Assembly (NCBI RefSeq): GCF_008386635.1
Contig: NZ_VUOE01000003.1
Span: 124,001 to 188,000, forward strand
Direction of reading: 5' to 3'
Source of the DNA: Maribacter flavus
GTDB taxonomy: Bacteria; Bacteroidota; Bacteroidia; Flavobacteriales; Flavobacteriaceae
Length of the DNA: 64,000 nt
This document shows positions 9,512-19,122 of the stretch, in pieces. The notes beneath the pieces are model-generated. The model was not told the origin of the DNA and did not search any database. It was given only the letters and a program-made list of their open reading frames with translations. Within the stretch, counting starts at the first letter, position 1, and each line of letters starts with the position of its first letter. The translations under genes were made by a program, and so were the position numbers.

Positions 9512-10252
9512 TTAAATTACCTTGGCTTCGTTGTGAAGTAAATCAACAAGCTCATCAACGGTTTCGGCGAGTTTTATTTCGCCTTTTGGTGCCGGTTTAT
9601 CAAATTTTACATCTTGGGTGGCCTTGATAACTTCAATAGGTTCTACGACGTTCAATTTCTTTTGTCTGGCCATCATGATGCCACGCATGTTGGGTATTTT
9701 AAGATCACTTTCCTCTACCAGGCCTTTTTGTCCGCCCACAACTAAGGGTAGCGAAGTACTTAAGGTTTCCTTTCCTCCATCGATCTCGCGGATTGCCGTT
9801 ACGTTGTCGCCATCGATATCAAGTTTGATGCAGGTATTGACAAAATTCATGTCCAGTAGGGAAGCAAGTATTCCAGGTACCATTCCTCCATTATAATCGA
9901 TGGATTCCCTACCGCCGATTACCAAATCATATCCGCCGTTCTTTACGACCTCGGCGAGTTGCTGGGCCACAAAGAATCCGTCTGTGGGCGTTGCGTTTAC
10001 CCGTATGGCCTCATCGGCGCCAATGGCAAGGGCTTTTCGCATGGTAGGTTCAACACTTGCGTCCCCAACGGTGGCCACATGTACGGTGGCACCTTGTTGT
10101 TCCTTGAACCACATGGCCCTGGTAAGTCCAAACTCATCGTTTGGATTGATAACGAACTGCACCCCGTTGGTGTCAAATTTGGTGTCGCCATCTATAAAGT
10201 TTATCTTGGAAGTAGTATCCGGTACATTACTTATACAAACTAGTACTTTCAT
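9512..10252 (-). CDS. etfB: Electron transfer flavoprotein beta subunit
   Basis: A 246-residue ETF beta subunit, partner of EtfA, starting MKVLVCISNVPDTTSKI. The AMP-binding region and the family stretch VIGGRESIDYNGGMVP are present, as is the recognition-loop segment MRGIMMARQKKL. The ATG at 10252 fits the family. An in-frame start at 10315 would add residues that lie in the promoter and palindrome region and is rejected. Regulation is probably through the palindrome at 10301-10328. Confidence 0.97.
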   Translation of the reverse strand: MKVLVCISNVPDTTSKINFIDGDTKFDTNGVQFVINPNDEFGLTRAMWFKEQQGATVHVATVGDASVEPTMRKALAIGADEAIRVNATPTDGFFVAQQLAEVVKNGGYDLVIGGRESIDYNGGMVPGILASLLDMNFVNTCIKLDIDGDNVTAIREIDGGKETLSTSLPLVVGGQKGLVEESDLKIPNMRGIMMARQKKLNVVEPIEVIKATQDVKFDKPAPKGEIKLAETVDELVDLLHNEAKVI

Positions 10253-10299
10253 TGAATAAATTCTTTTTTGTGTTGGAGACGAAGATAACCAATATTTTC

Positions 10300-10307
10300 C
10301 AAATTTA
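10300..10307 (-). promoter_or_regulatory. Putative -7 box of the etfBA promoter
   Basis: The minus strand reads TAAATTTG, a match to TAnnTTTG, 48 bases before the etfB start. It overlaps the outer arm of the 28-bp palindrome, so a protein bound there would block RNA polymerase. No clear TTG box was found upstream. Confidence 0.45.
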
Positions 10308-10328
10308 CTATGCATGCATAGTAAATTT
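10301..10328. promoter_or_regulatory. Perfect 28-bp palindrome, putative operator of etfBA
   Basis: All 28 bases form a perfect palindrome with no spacer, centred on TGCATGCA with flanks AAATTTACTA and TAGTAAATTT. It has no trailing T run, so it is not a terminator. It lies 48-76 bases before etfB and about 100 bases before divergent pdhB. Its size and symmetry fit a dimeric TetR- or GntR-type repressor. Because ETF serves beta-oxidation, a fatty-acid regulator is a reasonable guess. No regulator gene is nearby. Confidence 0.6.
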
Positions 10329-10376
10329 TATCACTTTTTTTAAAACGGCCATCCCATTAATTGATATATAATTTCC

Positions 10377-10384
10377 TATTTTTG
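10377..10384 (+). promoter_or_regulatory. Putative -7 box upstream of pdhB
   Basis: TATTTTTG matches TAnnTTTG, 45 bases before the pdhB start. A TTG at 10361-10363 is rather close (13-base gap), so the -33 box is uncertain. Confidence 0.4.
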
Positions 10385-10428
10385 CTTGCTTTCAATTGAA
10401 AGGTTAAAGACTATTATTTCTTATTGAC

Positions 10429-11406
10429 ATGAAAACACTACAGTTTAGAGAAGCTATTGCGGAGGCGATGTCCGAGGAGATGCGTAGGGATGAGTCCATT
10501 TATCTAATGGGCGAGGAGGTAGCCGAGTATAACGGGGCCTACAAAGCTTCCAAAGGTATGTTGGACGAATTTGGACCCAAAAGGGTTATAGATACGCCTA
10601 TTGCGGAATTGGGCTTTGCCGGGGTGGCAGTAGGTTCCACCATGACTGGCAACAGGCCCATCGTGGAATTCATGACCTTTAACTTTTCATTGGTTGGAAT
10701 CGACCAAATCATAAACAACGCTGCCAAAATTAGGCAAATGTCCGGCGGACAGTTTCCTTGTCCAATCGTGTTTAGGGGACCTACTGCCTCTGCAGGTCAA
10801 TTGGCGGCAACGCATTCCCAGGCCTTTGAGAGTTGGTACGCCAACTGTCCCGGGTTAAAAGTGATAGTTCCTTCAAATCCGGCTGATGCAAAAGGATTAT
10901 TGAAATCTGCTATCAGGGACGACGACCCCGTCATTTTTATGGAATCCGAGCAGATGTATGGCGACAAGGGCGAAGTGCCCGAGGGCGAATACACCATTCC
11001 TATTGGCGTAGCGGATATCAAAAGAGAAGGTAGCGACGTAACAATCGTTTCCTTTGGAAAAATTATTAAGGAAGCTTACAAAGCGGCCGATGAACTTGAA
11101 AAAGAGGGCATCAGCTGCGAAATAATCGACCTAAGGACCGTAAAGCCTTTGGATTACGATGCGGTGGTTAAATCTGTAAAGAAAACGAACCGTTTGGTCG
11201 TCTTGGAGGAAGCTTGGCCGTTTGGTAATGTAGCCACGGAAATCACCTATCATATTCAGGCAAATGCCTTTGATTATTTGGATGCCCCCATCATAAAAAT
11301 CAATACGGCGGATACACCTGCACCTTACTCTCCAGTTTTATTGGAGGAATGGCTGCCCAACCACGAAGATGTTATCAAGGCAGTTAAAAAAGTGTTATAT
11401 AAATAA
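10429..11406 (+). CDS. pdhB: Pyruvate dehydrogenase E1 component, beta subunit
   Basis: A 325-residue alpha-ketoacid dehydrogenase E1 beta subunit. It shows MGEEVAEYNGAYKASKGM, the TPIAELGFAGVAVGS motif, the PCPIVFRGPTASAGQLAATHSQ stretch, and the transketolase C-terminal domain with LEEAWPFGNVATE. With an E1 alpha subunit it decarboxylates pyruvate using thiamine diphosphate and acetylates E2 lipoyl groups. The alpha subunit and E2 are not beside it here, which is common in Flavobacteriaceae. A branched-chain ketoacid E1 is possible, but the start sequence favours pyruvate. A strong terminator follows. Confidence 0.9.
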   Translation: MKTLQFREAIAEAMSEEMRRDESIYLMGEEVAEYNGAYKASKGMLDEFGPKRVIDTPIAELGFAGVAVGSTMTGNRPIVEFMTFNFSLVGIDQIINNAAKIRQMSGGQFPCPIVFRGPTASAGQLAATHSQAFESWYANCPGLKVIVPSNPADAKGLLKSAIRDDDPVIFMESEQMYGDKGEVPEGEYTIPIGVADIKREGSDVTIVSFGKIIKEAYKAADELEKEGISCEIIDLRTVKPLDYDAVVKSVKKTNRLVVLEEAWPFGNVATEITYHIQANAFDYLDAPIIKINTADTPAPYSPVLLEEWLPNHEDVIKAVKKVLYK

Positions 11407-11430
11407 TTGGAAGTTTTTGTAAAGTATCTT

Positions 11431-11463
11431 AGCTTCTTCGACCTATGTCGAAGAAGCTTTTTT
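11431..11463 (+). terminator. Intrinsic terminator after pdhB
   Basis: Twelve-base stem AGCTTCTTCGAC / GTCGAAGAAGCT with a 4-base loop, then a T run. It begins 24 bases after the pdhB stop. Confidence 0.92.
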
Positions 11464-11498
11464 ATTGGTACGCTATTTGTACAGGGGCCTAATGGTAC

Positions 11499-14009
11499 AT
11501 GATATACATGAATAGATTCTTTTTCCATTTTTTTCTTCTTTTTACCTTAGGTGTTCTAGGCCAGACAAAGGTTGGAGGTATCGTTTCGGATGAAAGCGGT
11601 CAGCCTGTGGCCTTTGCAAATGTCCTCTTCCAAGGTTCTACGGAAGGTACCATAACCAATGATAATGGTCGGTTCTATTTGGAGTCTGACAATACGTATG
11701 ATGTGTTGGTGGTTTCGTTCATCGGGTATGAGAACAAGGAGATTTCGCTCACTTCCAAGATAAACTTCAACATGGAAATTGTCCTTTCCGAAGCTGCCGA
11801 GCAACTCAACGAGGTAGTTTTGATATCGGGAAAGCAATCCAAAAAAAATAATCCCGCCGTGGATATCCTACGAAAGATATGGGCCAAAAAGCGGGAAAAC
11901 GGTATTCGCAAATTCGACCAGTATGCCTTTGATAAATACGAAAAGGTGGAGTTCGATTTGAACACCATTGATAGTGCCTTGATGAAAAGGAAGATTTTCA
12001 AGGGGCTGGAATTCGTGTTTCAGGATCTGGATACCTCCCGCATCACGGGTAAAACCTATCTTCCCATCTTTTTGAACGAAACGTTTTCAAAGGTGTATGG
12101 CGATAATATCATCAACGAAGAAAAAGAGGACGTGTTGGGCAATAAAAATTCCGGCTTTGAGAATAATCAAGCTATCATTGCCTTTGTTCAGGACCTTTAC
12201 CAGAGCTATGATATCTATGATAACTATCTCAAGTTTTTTGACAAGAGTTTTACGAGTCCGCTGTCAAGAACGGGAATAGACACCTATAACTACGCATTGC
12301 GCGATAGTGCCTTTATCGATACTAAGTGGTGCTACAATATAGTGTACTATCCCAGACGTAAAAACGAGCTAACGTTTAAGGGCGATTTTTGGGTGAACGA
12401 CTCTACCTGGGCTATCAAGAACATTAATCTGGAAGTTACCAAAAGTGCCAACATCAACTGGGTCAAGGAAATATATATTGAGCAGGATTTTGAGGTGGTC
12501 AACGATTCCCTTTTTCTTTTGAAGCGAGATTATATGCTGAGCGATTTCAGCTTTCAAAAAAAGGAGGAATCTAGAGGTGTTTATGGCAAACGGACCACGG
12601 TCTATGACAATTACGTGTTCAACGACAAAAAGCCGAAGGATTTTTACCGAAAGGACCAAAATCCTTTGGATATCAACTTGATCGTTAGGGACGATGAATT
12701 CTGGCAGAAAAACCGATTGGAATCCCTAAATAAGGATGAAGCGGGCATTTACACCCTGCTGGATACCCTTAAAACGGTTCCAAAATTCAAATCCTACTAT
12801 AATTTGGTGAGCATACTTGGGTCTGGATATGTGGAGATCGATACATGGGACTTGGATATTGGTAATGTTTACGATGTGTTTGGGTTCAATCCGGCGGAAG
12901 GACCAAGGTTGCGATTGGGGGCAAGGACCTATAGGGGCCAGAACGACCTATGGCGCTTGGAGGGTTACATGGCCTATGGATTTACGGACCAAAAGGTGAA
13001 ACATGGATTGAACGGAAAGTTTCTGATCGACCCAAAGACCCGGTTGATAATTTCCGGTGGGAACAGGCGCGATATAGAGCAATTGGGTGTTAGCCTCACA
13101 GCGACCCGTGATGTGCTTGGACGTAGCATCGCCTCTTCTTCGTTGTTGACCGTGGGAGCCAATAACAGACTGACGAATATCAACCTGAGCGCCCTTAATT
13201 TTGAAATGGAACCCATTACCAATTTTAGGATTTCCTTGGGCGGAACCTTCAGGACCCTGAGCTCTGCCCTGCCCAACGATTTTAGTCTGGACTATATAGA
13301 CCCAGATGCACCCAGTGGCGTATCATCCGAAATACGGCAGTTCGACTTCAATACCCTGTTGATCTATACGCCAGGAAAAAAAACGATAGGCTACGGCGTG
13401 GAAAGACGGGATGTAAACGATACCTATAGTACGTTATTGCTCAATTATACGAAAGGAACGGAGGGTGTTTTGGGAAGTGATTTTAATTATCAGAAATTAC
13501 AATTCTCCTATAGCCAGCCTTGGCAATTGGGAGGTTTTGGAAGATTGATGAGTACCGTGGAGTTGGGCAAGACCTTTGGGGAGGTCCCTTTGGGATTGTT
13601 GAGCGTGGTACCCGGAAACCAGACCTTTTTCTCAAATTATGGGACTTTTCCCAATCTCGATTTTTATGAATTTGTTACCGATACCTATGCATCGGTACAT
13701 TTGGAACACAATTTTAACGGGAGACTCTTCTCCAGAATACCGTTTTTGCGTAAATTGAACCTAAGGGAGATTGTGGGACTCAGGGGTGTTTGGGGAAGCC
13801 TATCGGAGGAAAATATAGCCCTAAGTGCTCCGGCGAACGTGAATACGCCGCTAAGGGCGCCTTCGGAGAAAATATATTATGAATACTCCTTGGGAATTGG
13901 GAATATCTTTCGGATTTTCAGGGTCGACTTTAATTTTAGGGGCAACTACTTGGACAATCCCGATGCCAGACCCTTTGGTATTACCGGAAGCTTCGGATTT
14001 AGTTTTTGA
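11499..14009 (+). CDS. DUF5686-type outer-membrane protein with carboxypeptidase-like regulatory domain
   Basis: An 836-residue secreted protein. A signal peptide (hydrophobic to about residue 21, ending GVLGQTK) is followed by a CarboxypepD_reg-like beta sandwich (about 24-105: GGIVSDESGQPVAFANV, then VSFIGYENKEISL), a middle region, and a long C-terminal part of alternating strands ending FGFSF, as expected of an outer-membrane barrel. This is the DUF5686 family, common in Bacteroidota, with no established function. A second in-frame ATG three codons later (11508) is an equally good start. It stands alone between two terminated units. Confidence 0.85.
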   Translation: MIYMNRFFFHFFLLFTLGVLGQTKVGGIVSDESGQPVAFANVLFQGSTEGTITNDNGRFYLESDNTYDVLVVSFIGYENKEISLTSKINFNMEIVLSEAAEQLNEVVLISGKQSKKNNPAVDILRKIWAKKRENGIRKFDQYAFDKYEKVEFDLNTIDSALMKRKIFKGLEFVFQDLDTSRITGKTYLPIFLNETFSKVYGDNIINEEKEDVLGNKNSGFENNQAIIAFVQDLYQSYDIYDNYLKFFDKSFTSPLSRTGIDTYNYALRDSAFIDTKWCYNIVYYPRRKNELTFKGDFWVNDSTWAIKNINLEVTKSANINWVKEIYIEQDFEVVNDSLFLLKRDYMLSDFSFQKKEESRGVYGKRTTVYDNYVFNDKKPKDFYRKDQNPLDINLIVRDDEFWQKNRLESLNKDEAGIYTLLDTLKTVPKFKSYYNLVSILGSGYVEIDTWDLDIGNVYDVFGFNPAEGPRLRLGARTYRGQNDLWRLEGYMAYGFTDQKVKHGLNGKFLIDPKTRLIISGGNRRDIEQLGVSLTATRDVLGRSIASSSLLTVGANNRLTNINLSALNFEMEPITNFRISLGGTFRTLSSALPNDFSLDYIDPDAPSGVSSEIRQFDFNTLLIYTPGKKTIGYGVERRDVNDTYSTLLLNYTKGTEGVLGSDFNYQKLQFSYSQPWQLGGFGRLMSTVELGKTFGEVPLGLLSVVPGNQTFFSNYGTFPNLDFYEFVTDTYASVHLEHNFNGRLFSRIPFLRKLNLREIVGLRGVWGSLSEENIALSAPANVNTPLRAPSEKIYYEYSLGIGNIFRIFRVDFNFRGNYLDNPDARPFGITGSFGFSF

Positions 14010-14076
14010 TTTTCAGGGCAATTATCGGAAGTAGGCTTCGTTACTAAAACAAACAGAATTTATTTTATACACGAAC

Positions 14077-14604
14077 ATGGCCAAAAAAAAAGACGTAACA
14101 TTTGATGTTTTGATAGAGATTCCCAAAGGGAGCAGGAACAAATATGAGTATGATTTTACCTTACACAAAATACGGTTCGATAGGACCTTGTTTTCTTCCA
14201 TGATGTATCCGGGGGATTACGGGTTTGTACCGGAGACCCTTGCTTTGGACAGGGACCCACTGGATGTTTTGGTTTTGGGCACTGAACCAACGTTCCCTAT
14301 GGTGGTCATGGAAGTTAAGCCCATAGGTGTATTTCACATGACCGATGAAAAAGGACCGGACGAGAAAATCATTTGTGTTCCCGTGTCGGATCCTATTTGG
14401 AGCAAGAGGGATGACATTAGCGATTTGAATCCGCATAGGCTCAAGGAAATAGAACACTTTTTTCAGGTGTACAAGGATCTGGAAAAAAAGAAAGTGGACA
14501 CCGGTGGCTGGGGCAATCATGAAGAGGCCATTAAAATCTATCATGAGTGTGTTACAAGGTATCAGGAGAGTGAGCACAAAGATAAGCGTACCTTTATGAT
14601 ATAG
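14077..14604 (+). CDS. ppa: Inorganic pyrophosphatase, soluble
   Basis: A 175-residue family I pyrophosphatase that hydrolyses pyrophosphate to phosphate in the cytoplasm, pulling biosynthetic reactions forward. The N-terminal [15 protein letters not shown] and the metal-binding signature region [26 protein letters not shown] (the DxDPxD aspartates) are intact. A membrane pyrophosphatase gene lies just downstream after a terminator, so the cell has both soluble and ion-pumping enzymes side by side. Confidence 0.96.
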   Translation: MAKKKDVTFDVLIEIPKGSRNKYEYDFTLHKIRFDRTLFSSMMYPGDYGFVPETLALDRDPLDVLVLGTEPTFPMVVMEVKPIGVFHMTDEKGPDEKIICVPVSDPIWSKRDDISDLNPHRLKEIEHFFQVYKDLEKKKVDTGGWGNHEEAIKIYHECVTRYQESEHKDKRTFMI

Positions 14605-14620
14605 TTATTTTAAGGAATGT

Positions 14621-14657
14621 AAAGCCCCCTTTATTATTATAAAAGGGGGCTTTTTTT
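14621..14657 (+). terminator. Intrinsic terminator between ppa and hppA
   Basis: AAAGCCCCCT paired with AGGGGGCTTT around a short AT loop, then T-rich sequence. It separates ppa from hppA transcription. Confidence 0.9.
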
Positions 14658-14707
14658 ATTATATTCTATTTTACTACTTTAGCAGCCACAAAAAAATAAC
14701 TAATCAA

Positions 14708-17131
14708 ATGGATTTAATCGTAAAGTTTTTACCTGCTTTTGGCCTCTTGGCACTGGCATATGTTTTTATTAAGAGCTCCTGGGTTTCCAAGCAAGATGTA
14801 GGTAGTGAAAAGATGGCGAGAATAGCCAAAAACATTGCGGATGGAGCAATGTCCTTCTTAAAGGCCGAATACAAAATCTTGGCCGTTTTTGTAGCTGCCG
14901 TGGCAGTTTTATTGTTTTTTAAGGGGACCAATGAAGTTGGCTCCAACGGTATGGTGGCCGTATCCTTTATTGTAGGTGCTATATGCTCCGCCTTGGCCGG
15001 ATTCATTGGAATGAAGGTCGCTACCAAGGCCAATGTTAGGACCACGCAGGCCGCTAGGACTTCTTTAGGAAAGGCCTTGGAGGTCGCTTTTGCAGGCGGT
15101 GCCGTTATGGGACTTGGTGTTGTAGGATTGGGAGTATTAGGTTTGAGCGGTCTTTTTATGATATATAGTGGTCAAGGTTGGTCCTTGGGTGAAGTTTTGA
15201 ACGTATTGTCAGGTTTCTCTTTGGGAGCTTCTTCCATCGCGCTTTTTGCACGTGTTGGTGGCGGTATCTATACTAAGGCAGCGGATGTAGGAGCGGATTT
15301 GGTTGGTAAGGTAGAAGCGGGTATTCCAGAGGATCACCCTTTGAATCCTGCTACCATTGCGGATAACGTAGGTGATAATGTTGGGGACGTTGCCGGTATG
15401 GGCGCGGATTTGTTTGAGTCCTATGTGGGTTCTATCATCGGTACCATGGTATTGGGAGCCGCTTTTGTTCAGATTCCCGCTTTTGCAGGTTCGTTCGATG
15501 GTCTTGGTGCCGTGTATCTTCCATTGGTACTGGCAGCTGTCGGTATCATTATGTCCATCATTGGAACCTTCTTCGTTAAGGTAAAGGATGGCGGAAATCC
15601 ACAGACTGCATTGAACATTGGGGAATTTGGATCCGCTGGTCTGATGTTGGTCGCCTGTTATTTTATAATTACCAATATGTTACCGGAAAGCTGGACTTTT
15701 GGGGGTGTAGAGTATGGTTCAATAGGTGTTTTCATAGCCGTATTGGCCGGACTCGTGGCCGGACTTGCCGTAGGTAAGGTTACCGAATATTACACGGGAA
15801 CAGGTACAAAACCTGTTAATAGCATTGTAAGACAGTCCGAAACTGGAGCTGCTACGAACATTATCTCTGGATTAGGTGTGGGTATGATGTCCACGATGTT
15901 CCCTATTCTTTTGATTGCCGCTGCGATTTTGGTTTCCTATCATTTTGCGGGATTATACGGTATTGCGATTGCTGCCGTAGGGATGTTGGCCAATACGGGA
16001 ATCCAATTGGCCGTGGATGCCTACGGACCCATTTCCGATAACGCAGGTGGTATTGCCGAAATGGCCGAATTGCCTAGCGAGGTTAGGGAACGTACCGATA
16101 AATTGGATGCGGTAGGAAACACTACGGCAGCTATTGGAAAGGGATTCGCAATTGCTTCTGCAGCCTTGACTGCCTTGGCCCTTTTTGCTGCTTTTATGCA
16201 AACGGCTAATGTAACGGCAATCGATGTTTCAAAACCGACTGTAATGGCCGGTCTACTGGTTGGTGGTATGTTACCATTCGTATTTTCTGCATTATCGATG
16301 AATGCGGTGGGCCGTGCGGCTATGGCCATGATCGAGGAGGTTCGTAGACAGTTTAGGGATATCCCCCAATTAAAGGCTGCCTTGGAGGTTATGAGAGCGG
16401 TGGATTCCGATATGTCCAAAGCTACCGAAGCCCAGAGAGCTACTTTTGATGCAGCCGATGGTGTTGCGGAATATGATAAGTGTGTGGCCATTTCTACACA
16501 GGCCTCCATTAAGGAAATGGTATTGCCAGGTCTTTTGGCCATTGCAGTTCCTGTTGCCGTTGGTTTTATAGGTGGTGCCGAAATGTTGGGCGGACTTTTG
16601 GCAGGTGTAACTACTTGTGGAGTTTTGATGGCCATCTTCCAGTCCAATGCCGGTGGTGCTTGGGATAACGCTAAAAAAACCATAGAAAGTGACGGACGTA
16701 AAGGTACGGACGCCCATAAAGCGGCGGTTGTAGGTGATACGGTAGGAGATCCTTTCAAGGATACTTCAGGTCCTTCCTTGAATATTCTTTTGAAGTTAAT
16801 GTCCGTTGTGGCTTTGGTAATTGCGCCAAGTATTGCAATGAGCGGCGATAGCATGACGGCTTATAACGAAGAGAAAATCGCTACCGAAGTTGTTGCAAAG
16901 CAAGTTGAAAAACAAGTTGAGGTAAAAATGGAAAAAACTGGAGATACCATGGTAAAGGCTACTGTGGTGACTACTTTAACCGAAAATGGTCAAAAGTCCA
17001 TAAGCGAGCAAGTTTTTGAAGGAACTGAGGAGGAAGTGAAAGCCAAAATCGAGGCCTTCAACAAATCTAGTGAAGGTGTTAAAGTCCAAATCGAAAAAGT
17101 AGTCGAAGAGGTTAAGGAAGAAGTTCAGTAA
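14708..17131 (+). CDS. hppA: Membrane-bound ion-pumping pyrophosphatase with charged C-terminal tail
   Basis: An 807-residue membrane pyrophosphatase with about 15-16 hydrophobic segments. The catalytic motif [20 protein letters not shown] and the acidic [19 protein letters not shown] are present, as is [18 protein letters not shown] near the core's end. The sequence [10 protein letters not shown] has Ala where K+-independent enzymes have Lys, which places it in the K+-dependent class. That class includes Na+ pumps, but Na+ versus H+ cannot be settled here. After the normal end (about residue 711) it carries roughly 95 extra residues rich in Lys, Glu and Val ([15 protein letters not shown] and similar) that the core enzyme does not need. 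Confidence 0.95.
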   Translation: MDLIVKFLPAFGLLALAYVFIKSSWVSKQDVGSEKMARIAKNIADGAMSFLKAEYKILAVFVAAVAVLLFFKGTNEVGSNGMVAVSFIVGAICSALAGFIGMKVATKANVRTTQAARTSLGKALEVAFAGGAVMGLGVVGLGVLGLSGLFMIYSGQGWSLGEVLNVLSGFSLGASSIALFARVGGGIYTKAADVGADLVGKVEAGIPEDHPLNPATIADNVGDNVGDVAGMGADLFESYVGSIIGTMVLGAAFVQIPAFAGSFDGLGAVYLPLVLAAVGIIMSIIGTFFVKVKDGGNPQTALNIGEFGSAGLMLVACYFIITNMLPESWTFGGVEYGSIGVFIAVLAGLVAGLAVGKVTEYYTGTGTKPVNSIVRQSETGAATNIISGLGVGMMSTMFPILLIAAAILVSYHFAGLYGIAIAAVGMLANTGIQLAVDAYGPISDNAGGIAEMAELPSEVRERTDKLDAVGNTTAAIGKGFAIASAALTALALFAAFMQTANVTAIDVSKPTVMAGLLVGGMLPFVFSALSMNAVGRAAMAMIEEVRRQFRDIPQLKAALEVMRAVDSDMSKATEAQRATFDAADGVAEYDKCVAISTQASIKEMVLPGLLAIAVPVAVGFIGGAEMLGGLLAGVTTCGVLMAIFQSNAGGAWDNAKKTIESDGRKGTDAHKAAVVGDTVGDPFKDTSGPSLNILLKLMSVVALVIAPSIAMSGDSMTAYNEEKIATEVVAKQVEKQVEVKMEKTGDTMVKATVVTTLTENGQKSISEQVFEGTEEEVKAKIEAFNKSSEGVKVQIEKVVEEVKEEVQ

Positions 17132-17162
17132 GACCTTTTTATTTAATTATTTCTAAAATAGT

Positions 17163-17199
17163 AACGGTCCTGCCATTATTGGCGGGACCGTTTTATTTT
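17163..17199 (+). terminator. Intrinsic terminator after hppA
   Basis: AACGGTCC paired with GGACCGTT, enclosing a smaller GCC/GGC stem, followed by TTTATTTTTT. It ends hppA before the convergent TonB-like gene. Confidence 0.85.
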
Positions 17200-17214
17200 T
17201 TGTATGCCGAAGTA

Positions 17215-17916
17215 TTACTGAAGTTTAAAATGAATGGGAATACTAAAAGAGACCTTTACAGGAGTTCCTCTTTGTTTTCCTGGGGTCATTTTAGGAAGTT
17301 TTGAAAGAATGCGAATAGCTTCTTCCTCCAAAATTTTATGGGGTCCTCTTTTTTGTATGGTTCCAATAGATCCATCGCTTTTGATTTCAAACTGGGTACT
17401 GACCCTACCCTGAATCCCCATTTCTTGGGCCATTTCTGGATAACGGAAGTTTTTTTGGATATGCTTTTGCATCATTTCGTTAAAACATTCCCGTTTGTCC
17501 TTGGCATTTTCGCAACCTGGGAAAACGGGCACATCTTCTATAGTTATCCAGTTTACATTGACCTCTTCCTCTATTTCTTCAACCACTAAATCTTCAGGTT
17601 CAATTATTTCGGTTTCGGTATCAGCTTCTGTAGATAATATTTCAGTTTCATCAATTTCAACATCGTTGTCTTCCACTTTTATTTCAGGGGGAAGCACTTG
17701 TTTAATTTTGGGTCTTTCAATCTTAAATATTTCTAGCGGTTCTTCATCTATTTCAATTGGAGCAACATTCATGCTTACATCATAGATGGAGTTAGGTTCA
17801 TACGTTTTCCATTCCAAGGCAACAAATGCCAGCCCTAGTACGAGCATGAGTCCTAAAACAAAGAAAAGGCCACTTTTTTTGTTGAGGTCTTTTTTCGGGT
17901 TCTTTTTTGGTTTCAT
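17215..17916 (-). CDS. TonB-family energy transducer
   Basis: A 233-residue inner-membrane-anchored protein. Residues about 16-35 form one membrane helix (FFVLGLMLVLGLAFVALEW) after a Lys-rich cytoplasmic tip. Residues about 55-125 are an acidic Glu/Ile/Val periplasmic stretch instead of the usual Pro-Lys repeat. The C-terminal domain (about 130-233) has VPVFPGCE, FRYPEMAQEMGIQGRVSTQF and ending FSIPIHFKLQ, as in Bacteroidota TonB proteins. It would pass proton-motive energy to outer-membrane receptors. No ExbB/ExbD or receptor is adjacent. Confidence 0.9.
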   Translation of the reverse strand: MKPKKNPKKDLNKKSGLFFVLGLMLVLGLAFVALEWKTYEPNSIYDVSMNVAPIEIDEEPLEIFKIERPKIKQVLPPEIKVEDNDVEIDETEILSTEADTETEIIEPEDLVVEEIEEEVNVNWITIEDVPVFPGCENAKDKRECFNEMMQKHIQKNFRYPEMAQEMGIQGRVSTQFEIKSDGSIGTIQKRGPHKILEEEAIRILSKLPKMTPGKQRGTPVKVSFSIPIHFKLQ

Positions 17917-18086
17917 CTTTTAAAAAATTGTGGCTTCCATGGTGCAAGCCTGATTATACATGCGTTTTGTTATGAACTAAAGCTATACTAAAGGACTCGG
18001 TCTTAAAATGGCCAATGAGTGAAGGGTCTGTTTGAATGAGTGAAAATCTACTAGCGATATTTTTACGGTAAAATTTTTCATGCCCA

Positions 18087-19112
18087 ATGGAAAATGAATG
18101 TATTTTTGAGCATATGGGATTTCTTAAAAAGGATAAACTTCAGATTATCGCATTTAATGGATATGGGACTTCTCATAGATTCTATGTCCGTGGTAGGGCG
18201 CTGGAAGATGAGAATATCGACCTGGGGCATAAAGGCGCTTTTAAGTTATTGATCAATACCTGGAAGCGGTTCGAGACCGACGAGATTAAAAACACCCCAA
18301 TACGAATTGCCATTGGCGATACCATCATCCTTCAAGGAAAGACGGACCATGAAGGATATTATTTGGTGAACGAGCAAGTGGAGAACCTTTCTGAATATGT
18401 GAACGGGGAAGGGTGGGTGAAATTTGAAATCTCCTTTCAGGACACCAAACTAAAAAGGGAAATAATAAACCAAAACCGCTTTCCCGGGGAAATGTTGATT
18501 CCCAGTGCTAAGGCAAAATTTGGGGTCATTAGTGATATTGATGATACCATCTTGCATACGGGCGTGGTCTCTTCCTTAAAGTGGAAAGTGATTATCAATA
18601 CCATGTTTAAAAGGGCGACAAGCAGAAGGCCCTTGGAAGGGGCGGCGGAATTTTATCATCTACTTCATCAAGGCAAAGCTGGGGAAGAGGCGAACCCTAT
18701 TTTCTATGTAAGCCATAGTCCTTGGAACCTATACCGATATTTGGAACTTTTTCTTACGATCAACAAATTCCCAAAAGGTCCCATTTTACTGCGAAGTATG
18801 TCCAGTTTTACCCGAAGAAAACGAAGTGAGAAACCCCAAAAGCAAAAGGAAATCACGGGAATCTTAAATACTTATCCGCAGCTTTCCTTCATTCTAATTG
18901 GAGATAGTGGTGAAAAGGACGCGGATATTTACATTGAAATTGCAAAGTTGTTTCCCAACCGGATAAAGGCCATTTACTTGAGGAGTGTATCGGACGGCCG
19001 AAGAATGGCCAGGGTATCCAATTTGTTCTCGGCCCACAAGAACATTCCCTTTTTAATGGTCAACAAAACGGAAGAAGCCATTGCCCATGCCAAGAAACAA
19101 GGCTTTATTTGA
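18087..19112 (+). CDS. App1-type phosphatidate phosphatase domain protein (DUF2183)
   Basis: A 341-residue protein. Residues about 1-130 are an N-terminal beta-rich region. The App1 catalytic domain then begins with the HAD-like motif Asp150-Ile-Asp152-Asp-Thr154 (ISDIDDTILHTG), followed by YVSHSPWNLY and FILIGDSGEKDADIY. The yeast enzyme App1p dephosphorylates phosphatidate. For bacterial members the substrate is only inferred. No signal peptide is seen. An internal ATG at residue 10 is an alternative start. dNK converges from the other side. Confidence 0.85.
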   Translation: MENECIFEHMGFLKKDKLQIIAFNGYGTSHRFYVRGRALEDENIDLGHKGAFKLLINTWKRFETDEIKNTPIRIAIGDTIILQGKTDHEGYYLVNEQVENLSEYVNGEGWVKFEISFQDTKLKREIINQNRFPGEMLIPSAKAKFGVISDIDDTILHTGVVSSLKWKVIINTMFKRATSRRPLEGAAEFYHLLHQGKAGEEANPIFYVSHSPWNLYRYLELFLTINKFPKGPILLRSMSSFTRRKRSEKPQKQKEITGILNTYPQLSFILIGDSGEKDADIYIEIAKLFPNRIKAIYLRSVSDGRRMARVSNLFSAHKNIPFLMVNKTEEAIAHAKKQGFI

Positions 19113-19122
19113 ACTTTAAAGT

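Noticed and set aside
10301..10328. Bidirectional terminator
   Set aside because: The palindrome has no loop and no T run, and lies between divergent gene starts where no transcript ends.
16021..16854. A long open frame on the minus strand inside hppA (277 codons)
   Set aside because: Antisense shadow of a strongly conserved gene; no family features.
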